Of a stretch of DNA of 64,000 nt, positions 45,841-54,767 are shown one piece after another. The stretch spans positions 5,456,001 through 5,520,000 of the forward strand of contig NZ_CP114040.1 of the NCBI RefSeq assembly GCF_026965555.1. The letters are read 5' to 3'. The notes below the pieces were generated by a model. That model did no database searches. It worked only from the letters and a program-made list of their open reading frames with translations, and was not told where the DNA came from. This DNA comes from Nannocystis punicea (lineage in GTDB: Bacteria > Myxococcota_A > Polyangia > Nannocystales > Nannocystaceae). The translations under genes were made by a program, and so were the position numbers. The stretch's first letter is position 1, and each line of letters opens with the position of its first letter.

Positions 45841-46832
45841 GCGAACACCTCGACGGTGGGGTCGGGGCCGGGGCCGACGACGTCGACCGCGTGGACCCCG
45901 GCGACGCCGCGCAGGCGGACGGCCAGCTCGTCGGCCTGGTCCGCGGCGCACAGGACCTTGACGTGCGGTCCGGCGTCGCTGGTGACGTAGCCGCGCAGGC
46001 CCTCGGCGCGCAGGCGCCACACCGCGTGGATGACGTCGAGGGTGGCGCCGCGCCAGTACACGATCGGCGGGCGGCTGGCCATCATGCAGGCGTGCATCTT
46101 GAAGCAGGAGTGTTCGAGGATGTCCCCGAGGACAGCCAGGTCGCGGGCCGCCAGCGCGGCCTCGGCGGCGGCGAGGTCGGCCTCGGAGGTGTCGACCCAC
46201 GGGCCGTAGTAGGGCGAGGTGTCGCGGCTGCGCTGCATGCCGGCGGTCGAGCCGATCGCCTTGGGGCCGCGCTCGGTGTGGACGATGAGCAGGCGGACGT
46301 CCCAGTGCGACTGCGGCTGCAGCGGGTAGGCCCGGCAGTCGCTGCCGTCCGGGAGGACGCCGCGCTCGAGGCGGACGAAGCCGCCCCACAGCGAGCGCGC
46401 GGCCGAGCCGGAGCCGCGGCGCGCGAGGGCCGAGAGGGCGGGCCGGCCGGGCTCGTAGTCGAAGGCGGCGGCGGCGGCGAGGGTCAGCGCGGCGAAGCCC
46501 GAGGCCGAGCTGGCGAGGCCGGCGGCGGTGGGCAGGTAGTTGTGCGAGGCGACGGCGCAGGCCGGGCGCGGACCGGCGTGGCCGGCGGCCTGCCACACGC
46601 GGTCGAGCTGGCGCATCACCTTGGCCGCGACCTCGCCCGAGGCTGGCTCTTGGTTCAGGTGGAAAGAGTCCTGGTCCCCGGGACAGACGGTCGTCTCGCT
46701 GCGCAGACGATCGAGGGTCAGCGACAGCGAGCCGACGGCCGGCAGGTTGAGGTCGGGCGGCGACGAGTCGCGCTTCCCCCAGTACTTGACGAGGGCGATG
46801 TTGGTGTGGGCGACGGCGCGGGCGCTCTTCAT
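45837..46832 (-). CDS. mvaD: diphosphomevalonate decarboxylase
   Basis: ATP-dependent decarboxylation of mevalonate diphosphate to isopentenyl diphosphate. 331 residues, normal length. HTNIALVKYWGKRD at the N terminus, LPTAAGLASSASGFAALTLA (GHMP ATP loop), GSGSAARSLWGGFV and the C-terminal TSDAGPHVKVLC are all diagnostic. ATG 46832 overlaps the mevalonate kinase stop (ATGA) and its own stop overlaps the fusion gene (GTGA): tight translational coupling. Confidence 0.95.
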
Positions 46833-47752
46833 GACGCGGCGACCTCGACGAACAGCGGACGGAGGGAGGGGAAGGCGGCGGTGAGTCTGTCGGGGGCGTC
46901 GCCGGCGAGGGCCAGCAGGCAGCCGCCGCAGCCGGCCCCGGTGAGCTTGGCCCCGCGCGCGCCGGCGGCCCGCGCGTCGGCGGCCATGCGATCGAGCGCG
47001 GGCGAGGAGACGTCGAGCGCGCCGAGCAGGCCGTGGGCGACGTCGAAGAGGACGCCGAGAGTGTCGAGGTCGCCGTGCTCGATGGCGTGGATGCCCGACT
47101 CGACGGCCTGACCGATGGCGATCAGGACCGGGCGGACGACGCTCGGCAGGTGCTCGAGGCGGCTGCGGCAGCGCGCGACCTGATCGGCGGTGCTGCGCGG
47201 GATGCCGCTGGGGATGATGCAGAGCGGCAGCGGGGCGCCGGGGTTGATCGAGCGCGGCGGCTCGCCGCGGACGTAGCGGAGGACGCCGCCCTGGGCGGCG
47301 ACGCGGCTGTCGAGGCCCGAGGGCTCGCCGTGGAACACGCGCTCGCCGGCCAGCGAGGCGGCGACGACGTCGTCGACGCCGGCGTCTGGCCCGAAGACCA
47401 GGCGGGCGAGAGCCACGGTGAGCGCCGCCGAGGAGCCGAGGCCGGCGCGCGAGGGCAAGGCGCTGGTGCCGTGGATCGCCCAGCCGGTGACGGGGCCGTC
47501 GCAGTGGGCGAGGACCTCGAGGCAGGCGCGCGCGACCGGATGATCGCTGCCGGCGTGCAGCTCGAGGTCGAGGTCCCAGGCGGGGACGGTGAGGGTGATC
47601 GGCAGGCGCGGGTCGGGCCGCGGGCGCGCCTCGAGGACGATGCCCTGCGGCAGGCCGGCGGCGACGGCCGGGTAGCCGTAGACGACGGCGTGCTCGCCGA
47701 GGACGATGACCTTGCCGTGCGCCTCGGCGCGCGGGTGCAGGGGGATGCTCAT
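46829..47752 (-). CDS. mvk: mevalonate kinase
   Basis: Phosphorylates mevalonate. 307 residues. AHGKVIVLGEHAVVYGYPAV at 10-29, LPSRAGLGSSAALTVALARL (ATP loop), EPSGLDSRVAAQGG and KLTGAGCGGCLLAL give the GHMP family and the mevalonate kinase subtype. Start ATG 47752 overlaps the idi2 stop by 4 bp; its stop overlaps mvaD. Confidence 0.94.
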   Translation of the reverse strand: MSIPLHPRAEAHGKVIVLGEHAVVYGYPAVAAGLPQGIVLEARPRPDPRLPITLTVPAWDLDLELHAGSDHPVARACLEVLAHCDGPVTGWAIHGTSALPSRAGLGSSAALTVALARLVFGPDAGVDDVVAASLAGERVFHGEPSGLDSRVAAQGGVLRYVRGEPPRSINPGAPLPLCIIPSGIPRSTADQVARCRSRLEHLPSVVRPVLIAIGQAVESGIHAIEHGDLDTLGVLFDVAHGLLGALDVSSPALDRMAADARAAGARGAKLTGAGCGGCLLALAGDAPDRLTAAFPSLRPLFVEVAAS

Positions 47753-48813
47753 CGCCGCGGCTCCGGGACCCAGCGGGCGAGGGTGGGGCCGAGCACCCGC
47801 GGGGCGCGCTGCAGGTCGGCGACGGTGCGCGAGCCGGTGAGGAGCATGATGCTGCGGACGGTGAGGACGACGCGGCGGAGGAAGGCGACCACGCCGTCGT
47901 AGCCGCCGGCGCGGTGGGCCTTGAGCACCGGCGCCGCGAGACCGCCGGCGGTGGCGCCGAGGGCGACCGCGCGGGCGACGTCGCTGCCGGTGCGCAGGCC
48001 GCCGGTGGCGACGATGCCGCGGAAGCCGAGGCCCTGGACCTGCAGGACGCTGGCGGCGGTGGGGATGCCCCAGTCCCACAGCTCGTCGGCGAGGGCCCGC
48101 TCGTCGGGGTCGACGGCGCGGTGGGCCTCGACGGCGACCCAGCTGGTGCCGCCCGAGCCGCTGACGTCGAGGTGCTCGACGCCGACGCTGCGGACCCGCT
48201 CGGCGACGCCGCGCGACAGGCCGCAGCCGGTCTCCTTGGCGACGACCGGGATGTGCAGCTCCTCGACGAGGCGGCGCAGGGTGTCGAGGCCGCGCGAGAA
48301 GTCGCGATCTCCGCCCGGCTGGACGATTTCCATGGCCGGGTTGAGGTGGATGCAGAGGGCGTCGGCGCCGGTGTCGCGGCACAGGGTCGCGATCTCGGCG
48401 GTGGTCATGGCGCGGGCCTGGACGATGCCGAGGTTGCCGAGCAAGAGGACGTTCGGGGCCTGCTCGCGGACCTTGAAGGTGTGGGCGGTGTGCGGGCGGA
48501 CGAACATGGCCCGCTGGCTGCCGAGGCCGAAGCCGAGGCCGAGCTGGTCGGCGGCGCGCGCGAGGTCCTGGTTGATGACCGCGGCCTCCTCGGTGCCGCC
48601 GGTCATCGCGGCGATGACGACGGGCGCGCGCAGGCGCTTGCCGAGCAGCTCGACGCTCGAGTCGATGTCGTCGAGGTGCATCTCGGGCAGGGCATCGTGC
48701 ACCAGCTCCACCTGCTCCAGGAGGCTGGTCTTGTCCCGGAAACCGACGTTGTCGCCGGCGCACAGGGCGAGGTGATCCTTCTTGCGCTGCGAGATGTCGA
48801 GGCGATCGGCCAT
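47749..48813 (-). CDS. fni: isopentenyl-diphosphate delta-isomerase, type 2
   Basis: FMN-dependent interconversion of IPP and DMAPP. 354 residues from ATG 48813; a TTG four codons upstream is possible but weaker. Family marks: RKKDHLALCAG, MTGGTEEAAVINQDLA, GLGSQRAMF, CIHLNPAMEIVQPGGDRDF, KETGCGLSR, VSGSGGTSW, ATGGLRTGSDVARAVALGA. First gene of the operon idi2-mvk-mvaD-[pmk::hmgr]. HMG-CoA synthase is missing from the window. Confidence 0.95.
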   Translation of the reverse strand: MADRLDISQRKKDHLALCAGDNVGFRDKTSLLEQVELVHDALPEMHLDDIDSSVELLGKRLRAPVVIAAMTGGTEEAAVINQDLARAADQLGLGFGLGSQRAMFVRPHTAHTFKVREQAPNVLLLGNLGIVQARAMTTAEIATLCRDTGADALCIHLNPAMEIVQPGGDRDFSRGLDTLRRLVEELHIPVVAKETGCGLSRGVAERVRSVGVEHLDVSGSGGTSWVAVEAHRAVDPDERALADELWDWGIPTAASVLQVQGLGFRGIVATGGLRTGSDVARAVALGATAGGLAAPVLKAHRAGGYDGVVAFLRRVVLTVRSIMLLTGSRTVADLQRAPRVLGPTLARWVPEPRR

Positions 48814-49622
48814 GAGCCCCGGCAATGTAGCTGCTAGCCCCAGGTGGCCGCCCGCTCCGCCACGCGCCGGCCCGTGCGGAAACTCGTTCCCGCGCCCGGA
48901 TGTCGCAAAAGACGGGCGCCGGCGCCGCCCGGACCCGTGATCCGCAGCACAGGGCCGAGCGCCTTCGGGTGATCCCGCAGCCGGTCCGCACGCGCGCGCA
49001 CGGCCGCTCGAACCGCGTTCTCAGGACATGTCGGATCGGGCATGACCGATCGGCCAGGTCATTCCAGGCCGCGTGGGAGGGCCCTCCGGATGGCCGCGAG
49101 CGAGGTGCCGTCCTCCAGAAAGAGGGTCTCGCGGACCTGCGGCAAGAAGAAGGCGGAGAGGTCGCGGGTGTTGCGCGGGAGGACAGCCCGCACGGGTCGC
49201 CGTCGTCGGCGAAGAGCCGGCCGTCGACCTACCCGTCGGCTCCGCCGCAGCAGAGGCCGTGGTCCGCGAGCCAGCGCGGAGGTTCAGCGCGGCGCGCTCG
49301 ATGCCGAGCTGCAGCTCGGCCCGCCGTCGCCGGTGAGGGGCCGACGCTGCGATCGATCTGTCCGTAGGACCAGGTGCCGGGCGAGACGGCGGCGTCGCGG
49401 ACGAGATGTCCGAAGGGTCATGTCGAGACCGATCGCCACAGACGCCCGTCGCGGCGAGCGCGACGGAGCGAAGGCGCGAGGTGTCCGAAGGGACATGTCG
49501 AGTCGCAGGGCCCGAGGTCGCGAACTCGAGCCCGGATCGATGGATCCGGGGGTCGGGTCTCCGCGGCCCCAGGCCGCCGGGAGCGCTTGTCGGGCCGATG
49601 TTGCTCTGATAGAGGTCGACGC
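48814..49622. other. intergenic with 14-bp units and a possible gene remnant
   Basis: About 800 bp. Array units at 49025, 49039 and 49053 (GACATGTCGGATCG...), near 49363-49435 and near 49480-49510. A - strand frame at about 49070-49180 gives a protein-like C terminus (DLSAFFLPQVRETLFLEDG, TSLAAIRRALPRGLE, stop) whose likely continuation to about 49340 changes frame, as in a decayed gene. It should also hold the idi2 promoter. Confidence 0.5.
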
Positions 49623-50786
49623 ATGGTCTTCGCTCGTCGTGCTTGTTCGTGCGCGCTGTTGTCCATGCTCTGGCTCGCGGCCTGCAGCTCCGCGAAGGAG
49701 CCCGGCGAAACTGCCACCGAGGGATCGGGCAATCCGAGCGGCGATCCGACCGGCGGCGGTCAGGGCCACGCCGCATGCGAGAAGTACCTGGCGTGCGTCG
49801 CGGTCGTCTTGCCGTCCGAGCTACCCGACGCCGAGGCGGGCTTCGGCCAGGCGGGGACGTGCTGGCAGAGCACGCCCGAGATCGCGCAGGGCTGCGTCGA
49901 CGCCTGCGAGTCCGGCCTCGTGGCCTTCGCCATGATGTACCCGAACGAGCCGGCGTGCGGCGGCAGCGGGATGGGCACGACCGGCACGACGGAGAGCCCC
50001 ACGACGACGGAGGGGACGACGACGGAGGGGACGACGACGGAGGGGACGACGACGGAGGGGACGACGACGGAGGGGACGACGACGGAGGGGACGACGACGG
50101 AGGGGACGACGACGGAGGGGACGACGACGGCCACCACCGACACCTCGGCCGGGCCGATGACCACGGACATCGGGCCGTGCGAGGACCTGCCCCTTCAGCC
50201 CGACGGCGCGACCTGCACGCAGCCGAGCGGGTGCGGCTGCAGCTCCGGCAAGTGCTTCGTCTATCCGGTCTTCGGCGGCTATTGTGGCGAGTGCCTGGTC
50301 GACGCCGACTGCGACGGCGGAGGCTGCACGGGGCCCAACCCGTTCACCGGCCCGGGGGCCGTGTGCAACGACGGCGGCCCCGGCGACGGCTGCCAGTCCG
50401 ACGCGGTCTGCTCCGACCCGAACAACGGCGTCTGCGCGGCGGTCATCGAGGTCCCCGGCATCATCACGGTCTCGACCTGCGGCGAGTGCCAGACCGACGC
50501 GGACTGCAGCGCTCCGACGCCCGTGTGCGCGCCGAAGTACGACGTCGCCGATTTCAGCGGGCGGTTCGACTGCGTGGCCAAGGGCTCGGTGGCGAACAAC
50601 GGCGGCTGCAACAGCGACGCGGCCTGCGCGTCCGGCCACTGCGGCGCGGCGAGTCTCATGGGCCTGGTCCAGTTCGGCGTCTGCGGCGAGTGCCTCACCG
50701 ACGCCGACTGCAGCCCCGGAGAGCAGTGCGTCGAGGGGGAGGCCGACCTCGGCGGTGGCAAGCTGACCGGCGCGACTTGCGAGTGA
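49623..50786 (+). CDS. Cys-rich lipoprotein with TTTEG repeats
   Basis: 387 residues from ATG 49623. Lipoprotein signal with lipobox LAAC (Cys near 21). An N-terminal Cys-containing domain (EKYLACVAVVLPSELPDAE) is followed by eight perfect TTTEG repeats (15-bp tandem DNA repeat) forming a rigid or glycosylated stalk. The C-terminal 210 residues hold several Cys-rich units with the recurring CGECxxDADC pattern. Same build as the 29.6 kb lipoprotein; likely a surface protein with a disulphide-rich head. No enzyme motif. Confidence 0.85.
   Translation: MVFARRACSCALLSMLWLAACSSAKEPGETATEGSGNPSGDPTGGGQGHAACEKYLACVAVVLPSELPDAEAGFGQAGTCWQSTPEIAQGCVDACESGLVAFAMMYPNEPACGGSGMGTTGTTESPTTTEGTTTEGTTTEGTTTEGTTTEGTTTEGTTTEGTTTEGTTTATTDTSAGPMTTDIGPCEDLPLQPDGATCTQPSGCGCSSGKCFVYPVFGGYCGECLVDADCDGGGCTGPNPFTGPGAVCNDGGPGDGCQSDAVCSDPNNGVCAAVIEVPGIITVSTCGECQTDADCSAPTPVCAPKYDVADFSGRFDCVAKGSVANNGGCNSDAACASGHCGAASLMGLVQFGVCGECLTDADCSPGEQCVEGEADLGGGKLTGATCE
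50001..50130. repeat. 15-bp microsatellite encoding TTTEG
   Basis: Eight identical copies of ACGACGACGGAGGGG plus a partial one. The perfect identity points to recent slippage and likely length variation between strains; the unit keeps the frame. Confidence 0.95.
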
Positions 50787-50819
50787 GCGCGTCGGCGCCG
50801 GCGTGAGCAGGGTCGATGG

Positions 50820-50875
50820 GACATGGTGGTGAGGACATGTCCATGCGAACATGTCTTTTTCGACATGCCACTCGT
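50820..50875. repeat. 14-bp tandem array, 4 units, 3' of lipoprotein gene
   Basis: GACATGGTGGTGAG (50820), GACATGTCCATGCG (50834), AACATGTCTTTTTC (50848), GACATGCCACTCGT (50862). Starts 33 bp after the lipoprotein stop. Confidence 0.9.
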
Positions 50876-51319
50876 CGGTCGTGAGGGCTCGATCTCAGGG
50901 GAGAGCTGTCCCGAGGGGCAGGTTACGGTCCGGAGGCCTCGGCGCGGGGGACCGCGGGCGCAGGTCGGCTGCGAGGTCGCGGCGGACGACGAGGCTGCCC
51001 GGCGGACGCAGGTCGGCTGCGGGCGACGAGGCCGCCCGGCGGCCGTGTGCGCCGGCTGCCCATGAAGGCGACGAGGCTGCTCGGCGGGCCGTGTACGTCG
51101 TGCTCATGACGGCGCCGGGGCGCATCCGCGGCCGCGACAGCGCGCCGGTCCCGTTCCTGGCGCGCGCGCCAGGTCGAGCGGTCCGGCTGGCGTGCGCGGC
51201 GGGCCAGCGCCGCGACCTCGCCGCAGCCGCGGCCGTGGGGCCGGGTTCAGGGAGCGGGGCCCGCGGCCGCTCCGCCGCGGTTGCGCGCGGCCAGGGAGTC
51301 GCGCTACGGATCGGGCGCG
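50876..51319. repeat. degenerate repeat region, no gene
   Basis: 444 bp before the cupin gene. Three near-copies of GGCGACGAGGCTGCCCGGCGG (about 50984, 51020 and 51069) with AGGTCGGCTGCG in two of them, i.e. an eroded tandem repeat. No credible open frame; it must contain the promoter of the cupin-HAD pair. Confidence 0.55.
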
Positions 51320-51727
51320 ATGCACCTGACGCAAAGGCTCCCCAACGGCGTGACCGTGTACAAGTGGCCGCACAACGTCGAGCCGACCGCCGAGTCGGTG
51401 GCGGCCGAGATGGCCCGCTTCGGCTTCCGCAGCTACGACCTTCAGACCGTGCCGCCGTGGTTCTTCCGCAGCCGGCACGCGCACGACGAGGAGGAGATCC
51501 GCGGGGCGGTCAGCGGGGTGACGACGTTCCACTTCGACGAGGGGCCGGTGACGCTCGAGGCCGGCGACATCCTGATCATCCCGTCGGGGGTGCAGCACGA
51601 GGTCCGTAGCCACAACGGGCGCACGTTCTCGGCCTACAAGGGCTCGCGCAGCGGCGAGCGCCACGTCACCGAGCACGGCGACGGCCGCGGCAGCGTCGAG
51701 GACCTGGCCGGCGGAGGCAAGTCGTGA
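51320..51727 (+). CDS. cupin-domain protein
   Basis: 135 residues from ATG 51320. A small beta-barrel with the two cupin motifs: RSRHAHDEEEIRGAVSG (His, His, Glu metal ligands) and LEAGDILIIPSGVQHEV (last His ligand). This layout resembles small metal-dependent cupins such as acireductone dioxygenase-like or sugar/amino-acid sensors; the activity cannot be named. The stop overlaps the HAD phosphatase start (GTGA), so the two are coupled and probably act on related metabolites. In methionine salvage a cupin dioxygenase and a HAD enolase-phosphatase act in sequence, which is a suggestive but unproven parallel. Confidence 0.8.
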   Translation: MHLTQRLPNGVTVYKWPHNVEPTAESVAAEMARFGFRSYDLQTVPPWFFRSRHAHDEEEIRGAVSGVTTFHFDEGPVTLEAGDILIIPSGVQHEVRSHNGRTFSAYKGSRSGERHVTEHGDGRGSVEDLAGGGKS

Positions 51728-52374
51728 GCCACCTGATCGCCCTCGACCTCGACGGCACGCTCGAGGACAGCCGCGACGACATGGTGGCGGCGGTGCTGCG
51801 GGTGCGCGCGAGCTTCGGCCTGTCCGAACAGCCAGGTGACACGTACCGCCCGTACGTGAACGCCGGCATGGACCACCTGTACCGCAGCTGCTTCAAGGAG
51901 TACGTCGGCGCGGGCGGGACGGTCGACGACGTCCGCGCGGCCTACGAGGCCGACTACCTGGCCCACATCGCCGACACGACCCGGCTCTACCCGGGGATGG
52001 GCGACGCGCTGGTCGAGCTGGCGGCGCTCGGCAGCCTGGCCTGCGTGACCAACAAGCCGCAGCGCCTCAGCGCGGCGCTGCTCGAGGCGCTCGGGGTCGG
52101 GCGCCTGTTCTCCGCGGTGATCGGCGGCGACACCTGTCCCGAGAGCAAGCCGAGCCCGATGGTCCTGGCCGAGGCCAGCCGCCGCGTCGGCCGCACGGGC
52201 GCTGCCCTGATGATCGGTGACTCGGCCGCGGACGTGAAGTGCGGGCGCTCGTTCGGCGCGACGACGATCTGGTGCGCGTGGGGCTACGCGGCCGACCCCG
52301 GCGCCGAGACTCCCGACCACCGCGCCGCGACGCCGCTCGACCTGCCTCGGCTGGTGCGCTCGCTGGTCGCGTGA
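51724..52374 (+). CDS. HAD-family phosphatase (phosphoglycolate phosphatase-like)
   Basis: 216 residues from GTG 51724. Motif I LDLDGTLEDS (nucleophile Asp8, acid Asp10), motif II in CVTNKP, motif III lysine in ESKPSP and motif IV MIGDSAADVKCG. The helical cap inserted after motif I is of the type found in phosphoglycolate phosphatase. Substrate unknown. A GACATG/GGCATG pair of 14-bp-type units follows the stop at 52400-52435. Confidence 0.87.
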   Translation: MSHLIALDLDGTLEDSRDDMVAAVLRVRASFGLSEQPGDTYRPYVNAGMDHLYRSCFKEYVGAGGTVDDVRAAYEADYLAHIADTTRLYPGMGDALVELAALGSLACVTNKPQRLSAALLEALGVGRLFSAVIGGDTCPESKPSPMVLAEASRRVGRTGAALMIGDSAADVKCGRSFGATTIWCAWGYAADPGAETPDHRAATPLDLPRLVRSLVA

Positions 52375-52539
52375 GGCGCGAGTCGTGACGACGGCGAGGC
52401 TGTCCGAAGGGACATGCCTCGTCCGGGCATGTGCCTCGTGATTCGTCGCGCTTGCTGGCCGTGCGGGGGCCTTCGTGGTGCGTCATCCGGGGATCTCCGC
52501 TTCTCGTCGGTGCCCGATCCATGATGTCTTGGCCCTGGC

Positions 52540-54231
52540 ATGGAACCCCGCCTCAAGTCCCCCCCGAGCAAGCTGGCGAAGCTGAAGCCGGCGATCGCCG
52601 CCCTCCTTCCGGGGGGCCTGCCCGCCGACGTCGCCCGCTTCTACGCCAAGAGCGACGGCCTGAAGTTCTCCTTGCAGGGCGAAGAGGCCGTCCTCGTCGG
52701 CCTCGCCGAGATGTTCGGCGGGCTCAAGAAGGGGGCGTTTCGCGGGCACGTCGTCGTGAAGAAGGCGGACCTGGACGAGCTCGAGTGGTCGGATCTCCCG
52801 TTTTACGAGCGTTTCTTCAATGAGTATGCGGACGTCTTCGACAAGAAGTCGCTCGACCGGCTCAACCTCCGCATGCGGCTCAAGCTGCTCGTCAGCGTCG
52901 CGGGCGAGTCGACCGAGCTCGGCATCGACTACTTCGACGCGAAGCCCACGATCTACTTCGTGCACCGCGCCGACGCTGCGTACCCGCTGAAGGACCTCGG
53001 GTTCGACGACTTCGTCGAATGGTTCGCGAAGTTCGGCACGCGCCGCTGGTACTTCGCCTTCCTCGACAAGAAAGCCGAGGCGAGTCTCAACATCGATCTC
53101 CGCGCGGAGCTCGAGCGCTCGCTCGAGGATTTCCCGCCGGAAGCATGGGCGCCGCTCCTCGCGCGCCTCCCGAAGAAGAAGGAGCCCGGTCCCGTGCGCG
53201 CGCAGGTGCTCGCCGCTGCGAGTGACCGACCGGTCGTCCTCACGTCCTTCCCGCCGCTGAAGCAGCCGCCCGAGGTCCTCGACGAGGAGCACCCGCGCGG
53301 CGTGGCGTTCAGCGCCGACGGCCAGCACCTCGTGGTATGGGGCGCCAACCACGAGGTCGTCGTCCACGACGTGGGCCGCCGCGAGCGGCTCTGGAAGCAG
53401 AAGCACGCGGAGGCGATGGACCTGTCCGCGGACGGCCAGACCGTCGCGGTGCTCGAGCACCCGCGGGCGAGCGAACGCGCCGATCGGCTCGTGCTGCGCG
53501 CGTGTGCGACGGGCAAGCCGCTCCATCGCGAGCCGTGGCGGCCGGGCTGCGCGCTCAAGACGCTGGCCTGCGTCGGAGGCGGCAGGGTCGTCGTCGCCGA
53601 CACCGCCGACACGCTGCACGTCCTCGACGTCGCCACGCAGCGGACGCTGAAGACGGTGCCCCGCGTGAAGCACGTGCGCCGGCTCGGCGCCGCCGGCGAC
53701 ACGGCCCGCGTGCTCGCCCACATCCAGGCCTACGACGAGGGCGCCATGGCGCTCACGGGCCCTTCCGCCGTGAAGCTCCTCGATCTCGCGACCGGGGCGG
53801 TCGTGACGAGCTGGGCCGGCGCCACGACCTTCGCCGCCTCGGCCGACGGCGCACTCGTGGCACTCGGCTCATCCGGCAAGCGGTCGGTCGTGCGGATCGT
53901 CGAGCTCGAGTCGGGTCGCGTGGTCCACGAGCTCCAGGGCGGCGCGACCAACCCGGACGAGGACCCCCACGCCGGTTTCCATCTGGCGTTCTCGCCCGAT
54001 GGCGCGCGGCTCGTCGTCAGCGAGCGGGTGTACGACGCGAGCAGCAAGACGGTGACGAGCACGGTGAGCCTCTACGACGCGAAGCTGGGGACGCTCGTCG
54101 AGCGCGTCGACCTCGGACGGAACCCCGAGCGCCCGCGCCTCACGATCGACGCCGAAGGGCTCGCCCTCTCGGCCGATGGCGTGCTCTGCGTCGCCGCCGA
54201 CGCGTACGGCCTTCGCCTCTGGCGCGTTTGA
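52540..54231 (+). CDS. SUKH-like N-terminal domain with C-terminal beta-propeller
   Basis: 563 residues. The first 210 residues (LLPGGLPADVARFYAKSDGL... VLVGLAEMFGG) resemble SUKH/Smi1-Knr4 domains, known mostly from immunity proteins of toxin systems and from peptide-binding roles. From about residue 235 several WD40/YVTN-like repeats occur (GVAFSADGQHLVVWG, AMDLSADGQTVAVLE, TFAASADGALVALGS, HLAFSPDGARLVVSE, GLALSADGVLCVAAD), so a propeller platform. No signal peptide. No toxin gene adjacent. The pairing of the two domains is unusual; the SUKH assignment is tentative. Confidence 0.75.
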   Translation: MEPRLKSPPSKLAKLKPAIAALLPGGLPADVARFYAKSDGLKFSLQGEEAVLVGLAEMFGGLKKGAFRGHVVVKKADLDELEWSDLPFYERFFNEYADVFDKKSLDRLNLRMRLKLLVSVAGESTELGIDYFDAKPTIYFVHRADAAYPLKDLGFDDFVEWFAKFGTRRWYFAFLDKKAEASLNIDLRAELERSLEDFPPEAWAPLLARLPKKKEPGPVRAQVLAAASDRPVVLTSFPPLKQPPEVLDEEHPRGVAFSADGQHLVVWGANHEVVVHDVGRRERLWKQKHAEAMDLSADGQTVAVLEHPRASERADRLVLRACATGKPLHREPWRPGCALKTLACVGGGRVVVADTADTLHVLDVATQRTLKTVPRVKHVRRLGAAGDTARVLAHIQAYDEGAMALTGPSAVKLLDLATGAVVTSWAGATTFAASADGALVALGSSGKRSVVRIVELESGRVVHELQGGATNPDEDPHAGFHLAFSPDGARLVVSERVYDASSKTVTSTVSLYDAKLGTLVERVDLGRNPERPRLTIDAEGLALSADGVLCVAADAYGLRLWRV

Positions 54232-54767
54232 CGTATCCCCTTCGCTCGTGTGCCGACGATCAGGTCGGCGGCGTGACGGCGAGCCGTCGGGCGTACGGCA
54301 GCAGCGTCCGCGGCAGAGACAGCTCGCTTCCGAGGCAGGGGAGCGTCGGGTACCTGTCTTTTGGTTCCGGCGCGACAAACCGGATCTCGTGGCAAGCAGG
54401 CTCGTCGGGTACCTGTCCCGTAGTTCAGGCGCGAGCGGGCCCCGGATCTCGACGGAGTCGACCTTCGCCGCCCCAAGAGAGCTCCCGGAGGACGGGGGCC
54501 GGGGGCGTGTCGGACCGAGTTCCGCAGGACGAGGCAATTGCCTGGGCGAAGCAGGCCAGCCGCGTCGAAGTCCGAGGACTGCCCGAGGGCCGGCGCGCCC
54601 CCGGACACCGGCCCCGCGACCCTCGCCGCGCTTCATCCGGGGCCCGGTCGCGCCGTGCGACGGCCGACGCACGGTGGCTGGCCGCCGGGTAAGAAGTACT
54701 ATGCAACATGTCGTATTCGCCATGCACGAATAAACATGTCTACAAGGACATGTCCAAAAGAACATTA
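54232..54767. other. intergenic: imperfect 59-bp duplication and 14-bp array
   Basis: GTCGGGTACCTGTC occurs at 54345 and 54404, each followed by a TTC(C/A)GGCGCGA and CCGGATCTCG segment, an imperfect direct repeat. A clean 14-bp array of five units starts at 54705 (AACATGTCGTATTC), 54719, 54733, 54747 and 54761, running into the stop of the next - strand gene. No gene in between that I can support. Confidence 0.8.
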
